A stretch of 10,434 bases of DNA, from assembly GCA_017613855.1 (NCBI GenBank), contig JAGACY010000262.1, forward strand, positions 1-10,434, read 5' to 3'. A program made the position numbers and the translations under genes. Source of the stretch: Pseudomonadota bacterium (GTDB lineage Bacteria; Myxococcota; Bradymonadia; UBA4248). The notes beneath the pieces were generated by a model, which was given only the letters and a program-made list of their open reading frames with translations, was not told where the DNA came from and did no database searches. Below, piece by piece: positions 7,621 to 10,434 of the stretch (position 1 is the first letter of the stretch; each line of letters begins with the position of its first letter).

Positions 7621-7654
7621 AACGCCCGCGTATTGCATTGCAATAGCGGGCGTT
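7621..7654. repeat. imperfect palindrome with bulged G, possible terminator for leftward transcription
   Basis: AACGCCCGC (7621-7629), bulged G (7630), TATTGC (7631-7636), loop ATT, GCAATA (7640-7645), GCGGGCGTT (7646-7654) form a 15-bp stem. On the minus strand it is followed by a T-rich tail (TGTTTATTT), so it could end the nuclease-lipoprotein transcript, whose stop codon is about 130 nt away. The core and bulge match the terminator at 2218-2257 read in the other direction. Confidence 0.75.
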
Positions 7655-7697
7655 AAGCGAGCGTAGGGGCGCGGTCTCAGACCCGCACCAAGCGAGC
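7655..7697. repeat. 8-bp direct repeats AAGCGAGC flanking a small palindrome
   Basis: AAGCGAGC occurs at 7655-7662 and again at 7690-7697. The 27 nt between them contain an imperfect palindrome, GCGGTCT (7671-7677), C, AGACCCGC (7679-7686). The layout resembles a tiny insertion with a target duplication, but at this size a chance arrangement is possible. Confidence 0.5.
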
Positions 7698-7700
7698 AGA

Positions 7701-7717
7701 AACGTGCAATTCGCACG
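7701..7717. repeat. short hairpin between two larger palindromes
   Basis: ACGTGC (7702-7707) and GCACGT (7713-7718) are perfect inverted repeats with a 5-nt loop. It is one of four stem-loops within 140 nt, so this stretch is either a composite repeat element or a structured transcript end. Confidence 0.5.
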
Positions 7718-7722
7718 TCTCT

Positions 7723-7759
7723 GGCGCAGCCGTATTGGCCGAAGGCCAATAGGTGCGCC
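7723..7759. repeat. imperfect palindrome with the TATTGGCC core
   Basis: GGCGCA (7723-7728), bulged G, CC, bulged G (7732), TATTGGCC (7733-7740), loop GAA, GGCCAATA (7744-7751), GG, TGCGCC (7754-7759) give a long stem. The core and the bulge just before TATTG match the palindrome at 7621 and, in the opposite orientation, the terminator at 2218. No T-run follows on either strand, so it is not a standard terminator. Confidence 0.75.
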
Positions 7760-7787
7760 TCAAATCATTATATCGGAGATATCTTAA

Positions 7788-10379
7788 TTAATATTTGCAA
7801 AATGACTCGGGATCGTTAGTACATCCACCATATCCGTTGGGACAGACGTAGCATTCACTGGAAGAATCGCATGTTTTGCCGTGGTAATAGTACCCTGCTG
7901 TATCACAGAAATAGGCATCGCCATCAGCACCGCAGAGAGCGGGGGAGATGTTCTTTTTACAGCTCACATTTTTTGGAAACTGGCATCGATTATCTACACA
8001 TAATTTTGCTTCGCTGCTTGCGCAATTTGAAGCTTCTGTGCATTGGCAGGAGTTTTCATAACATCCGTTATAACAAGCCTCTGACTTCAAATAGGGGGAG
8101 CCATTCTTTTCTTGCCAAAAATAGTGTACATCATTGACGCAATAGTCAATACCTGGTGCAGAGCTGCATGTACTGTCATTTATACAGGGAGATGTACAAT
8201 CCTTTAAATAAATCAATTCTTCATTTTCATTGCAATAATACATTTTCTGATTGATACATTTGGAATCTCCTGGCGTGCATTCAATCTCAGAGGAAGAGGC
8301 ACAGGCATGGTCATTTGCACAACCATACGGACAATTCTTGAGGAACTCAAGTTGTCCTTCATTTGAACAGGAATACAGCATGTTTGTCATGCAGACATCC
8401 GTTCCCGGGGTGCAGACGGGTTCCTGGGGGTCAGTGGACACGTCCGAACCTGTAATATATTGGCATCTTTCATAAATATAATCGAACTCTTCACCTTTGG
8501 TGCTTTTTAATTTTGCTGCGACATCCCGAATGCATTGACCATCTGTCGTGGTGCAGGTTGACCAAAGATTACGTCGGGCCTTTACTGCTTCAAACAATGC
8601 ATTACAAATTGCTTTCTCGCGTTCAGACTGTACAGCAATTCTTCCCAGCGTAGGGATGGCCAGGCCAAGCCTGGTCAATTCTGTACTGATATCCAGCTTG
8701 TCTACACTGACATAAGCTAAATAACGGCCATTGGATTCTACGGGGCAGTTATTGTATTCGTCTGCGTTATCACAATACAGTCTGACGAACGTATCACTGT
8801 TTGCCATCGATGTTACTGCCTCCCAGGCCTCATAACCATAAGGATCATTGGTTGATGTGTAGATATTATCCTGGATACATGTCATGATATTTGAATAATA
8901 TTTATTCTGTTTCTTAGAACATTCCGGACTGTCAATATAATAAACGCGTATCGTATGCCTGGTGGGATAGCATGAACTATCTTCAGACTCAGGTAACACT
9001 ATCAATGTATCGCCATCATTCCATCCAATAATGCGTGCCGAACTGCCGTTTTTGATGGTACAGTCAGGCCAATAGGACGAACATGACGAGTTGCTCCCAT
9101 CCGTTCCATCCTCACAGTAATGATAGCAATTCTCAATCAATGTTGAGTAGGACGTGCCGTCACACTCCATCAGATTAAAGCCCTCACAGCGACGATGTCC
9201 AACTGTACATTGATTGGGATCGGTTACTGGTGCGCTATTCTTTGCCTCACAGAATTCTTTTGGATTGCTGCTGCATCCAATAAAACCACTTTGGCAGATG
9301 ACACATTTGTTCGTTCCGGAACATCGGGTACTTGCACTCGAATAATATTGATTATTATCTCCACATATATACCCCGTATTATTCACGCATTGGGGCGGAT
9401 AGACTTTTGAAATACAGGCCTTCGGTACAGTTTCCGTTGAGGTTTGGTGATTCTTGCAGAATGTGGATTCATCGTTGGTGCAGCCAGCATAGCCATCCGG
9501 ACAGACAGTACATGGGTTCTGCTCTGAGCAGTTGCCATTTTTTGAATCATAATAATAGAAACTATCTTTACCACATACCAGCATATGATTCTCTACACAA
9601 AGCCCCGGTGAACGCTCACTCCATTTGGTAGAATAATGACATGGTATATTCTGGCATGTACCGTCTTCACAGTGCTGGGACCACTTGCATGATTTACCAT
9701 GGCTGCCGCAATTTTGCATATCATCCGGTTCACAGTTATCTCCATAAGCATGCTGACCATCCGGGCATTGTACGACTGGGGTTGGCTCGGTGTCTTTTAG
9801 CTTGCAGCTTCCATTCAGGCATTGTTGATCCGAGGTGCATGCAATGCCATGAGCACCGCAATTCAGCATATCATCCGGTTCACAGTTATCTCCATAAGCA
9901 TGCTGACCATCCTGGCACTGTACCACTGGGGTTGGCGCAGTGTCTTGTGGCTTGCAGCCTCCATTCAGGCATTGTTGATCCGAGGTGCATGCGATCCCAT
10001 GGCCGCCGCAATTCAGCATATCATCCGGTTCGCAGCTATCTCCATAAAGATGTTGACCTGACTGGCAATTTAGCGGCGTTTCAACAGGATTGGGATCATT
10101 GCCATTTGGCTGACAGCCCCCATTCTGGCATTGTTGATCCGATGTGCAAACAATACCATGGCCGCCACAATTCTGCATATCATCCGCTTCGCAGATTGTT
10201 TCATAGACATGCTGACCTGTTGGACATTGAGCTCCGTCTCCACTCGGATTGATATTACCGCTCTCACTACCGGGATTGGTCTCTGTATCTGTCGCTTCTG
10301 AGTTACCCTCATGGCATCCCATGCAATACAATCCAAAACAAAAAAAACTAACCAAAATAACTTTATTCTTATTTAACAT
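7788..10379 (-). CDS. Cys-rich mosaic lipoprotein with staphylococcal nuclease (thermonuclease) domain
   Basis: ATG at 10377-10379 (minus strand) has GAGG 7 nt upstream. The 863-residue product begins with a signal peptide, with Cys22 the likely lipidated residue (MGC; the -3 position is Cys instead of the usual Leu), then a Ser/Asn/Gly-rich tether to about 50. Four tandem units of about 50 residues follow (52-89, 105-142, 155-192, 205-242; pattern GQHxYxxxCExDDMxNCGxHG...C...C). A second Cys-rich module occurs at 247-308, 322-377 and again at 807-861 (CPxGYxGCTND). A third type lies at 391-433, 656-693 and 701-738. Between them, at about 446-607, is a nuclease domain: DGDT 455-458, IRVYYIDSPE with Arg478, Asp483 and Glu486, and NGRYLAY with Arg552. 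These match D21, R35, D40, E43 and R87 of staphylococcal nuclease, a Ca2+-dependent DNase/RNase. The protein is probably anchored on the cell surface, degrading extracellular nucleic acid, with disulfide-rich modules as spacers or adhesins. No operon partner is visible. Confidence 0.9.
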   Translation of the reverse strand: MLNKNKVILVSFFCFGLYCMGCHEGNSEATDTETNPGSESGNINPSGDGAQCPTGQHVYETICEADDMQNCGGHGIVCTSDQQCQNGGCQPNGNDPNPVETPLNCQSGQHLYGDSCEPDDMLNCGGHGIACTSDQQCLNGGCKPQDTAPTPVVQCQDGQHAYGDNCEPDDMLNCGAHGIACTSDQQCLNGSCKLKDTEPTPVVQCPDGQHAYGDNCEPDDMQNCGSHGKSCKWSQHCEDGTCQNIPCHYSTKWSERSPGLCVENHMLVCGKDSFYYYDSKNGNCSEQNPCTVCPDGYAGCTNDESTFCKNHQTSTETVPKACISKVYPPQCVNNTGYICGDNNQYYSSASTRCSGTNKCVICQSGFIGCSSNPKEFCEAKNSAPVTDPNQCTVGHRRCEGFNLMECDGTSYSTLIENCYHYCEDGTDGSNSSCSSYWPDCTIKNGSSARIIGWNDGDTLIVLPESEDSSCYPTRHTIRVYYIDSPECSKKQNKYYSNIMTCIQDNIYTSTNDPYGYEAWEAVTSMANSDTFVRLYCDNADEYNNCPVESNGRYLAYVSVDKLDISTELTRLGLAIPTLGRIAVQSEREKAICNALFEAVKARRNLWSTCTTTDGQCIRDVAAKLKSTKGEEFDYIYERCQYITGSDVSTDPQEPVCTPGTDVCMTNMLYSCSNEGQLEFLKNCPYGCANDHACASSSEIECTPGDSKCINQKMYYCNENEELIYLKDCTSPCINDSTCSSAPGIDYCVNDVHYFWQEKNGSPYLKSEACYNGCYENSCQCTEASNCASSEAKLCVDNRCQFPKNVSCKKNISPALCGADGDAYFCDTAGYYYHGKTCDSSSECYVCPNGYGGCTNDPESFCKY
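8559..9044 (-). other. staphylococcal nuclease-like domain inside the mosaic lipoprotein
   Basis: This stretch encodes residues 446-607. It contains the full SNase signature set in order (DGDT, RxxxxIDSPE, GYEAWEA, GRYLAYV, LTRLGLA, EAVKARRNLW), so the domain looks catalytically competent. Extra Cys residues (for example 470, 487, 501, 536, 545) suggest disulfides suited to the oxidising cell exterior, unlike the Cys-free Staphylococcus aureus enzyme. Confidence 0.88.
9654..10226 (-). repeat. four tandem coding repeats of 150-159 bp in the lipoprotein gene
   Basis: The units recur at 150, 150 and 159 bp. A 47-nt block is identical at 9716-9762 and 9866-9912, and other blocks such as the one encoding CTSDQQCLNG are almost identical between units. 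Such DNA-level similarity in a coding repeat points to recent duplication or gene conversion and to possible unit-number variation between strains. Confidence 0.85.
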
Positions 10380-10434
10380 GATGATTCCTCAAAGCATTGC
10401 GCACGGTCTTCAGCATCATTTTAACCCTAAATAT

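Noticed and set aside
9654..10226. Regular repeats considered as a CRISPR array
   Set aside because: Units are 150-159 bp, diverge gradually along their length and are coding; there are no short repeats with unique spacers.
9641..10252. Plus-strand open frame of 203 codons with internal repeats
   Set aside because: It is the antisense reading of the Cys-rich tandem repeats of the lipoprotein; the repetition comes from the real gene.
10414..10434. Short leader open frame upstream of the nuclease lipoprotein (minus strand, about 16 codons overlapping its start)
   Set aside because: It has no ribosome binding site within the visible sequence, is too short to judge, and the window ends here.

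Overview
The window (about 47-50% GC by eye) looks like the chromosome of a Gram-negative bacterium with a large accessory repertoire. It holds two lipoprotein-type signal peptides, a eukaryotic-like Ser/Thr kinase with a transmembrane tail, a Cys-rich mosaic surface protein and an Rpn/PDDEXK_2 transposase-like gene. This mix suits an uncultured Myxococcota/Bradymonadota-like lineage, possibly host-associated. That placement is inference; there is no rRNA or other marker gene here. I see no tRNA, rRNA or CRISPR array.

Left part (1-4572, all + strand). A large AAA+ ATPase, open at the left window edge, carries a winged-helix-type N-terminal region, a degenerate first AAA module and an intact second one. 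This is the ATPase type usually found in extracellular contractile injection system (eCIS, Afp15/Pvc15-like) loci. It ends at a strong two-hairpin terminator region. A good promoter then leads into a cytoplasmic-looking zinc metalloprotease (HELGH plus a downstream Glu motif) with a disordered, charged N-terminus and no signal peptide. I propose it as a candidate injected effector. A second intrinsic terminator separates it from a small lipoprotein of unknown function whose start lies only 22 nt past the T-run.

Middle part (4573-7787). A minus-strand Ser/Thr protein kinase has a complete catalytic domain, a Ser-rich linker, a two-helix membrane hairpin and a C-terminal DUF3592-like domain. 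It is divergent from an Rpn-family nuclease/transposase gene on the + strand. That gene keeps a perfect ribosome binding site and its catalytic residues but has a TAA at codon 14, where the family normally has Lys. The 7573-7787 gap is packed with palindromes. Two of them share an unusual core and bulge with the terminator at 2218-2263.

Right part (7788-10379, minus strand). One long lipoprotein gene encodes a staphylococcal-nuclease (thermonuclease) domain with all expected catalytic residues. The domain is set inside a mosaic of three different Cys-rich repeat modules, and four tandem units of one of them are still very similar at the DNA level. With only one flank of the putative eCIS locus visible, the strongest leads are the ATPase-metalloprotease pair, the nonsense-interrupted Rpn gene, the recurrent palindrome family and the nuclease mosaic.
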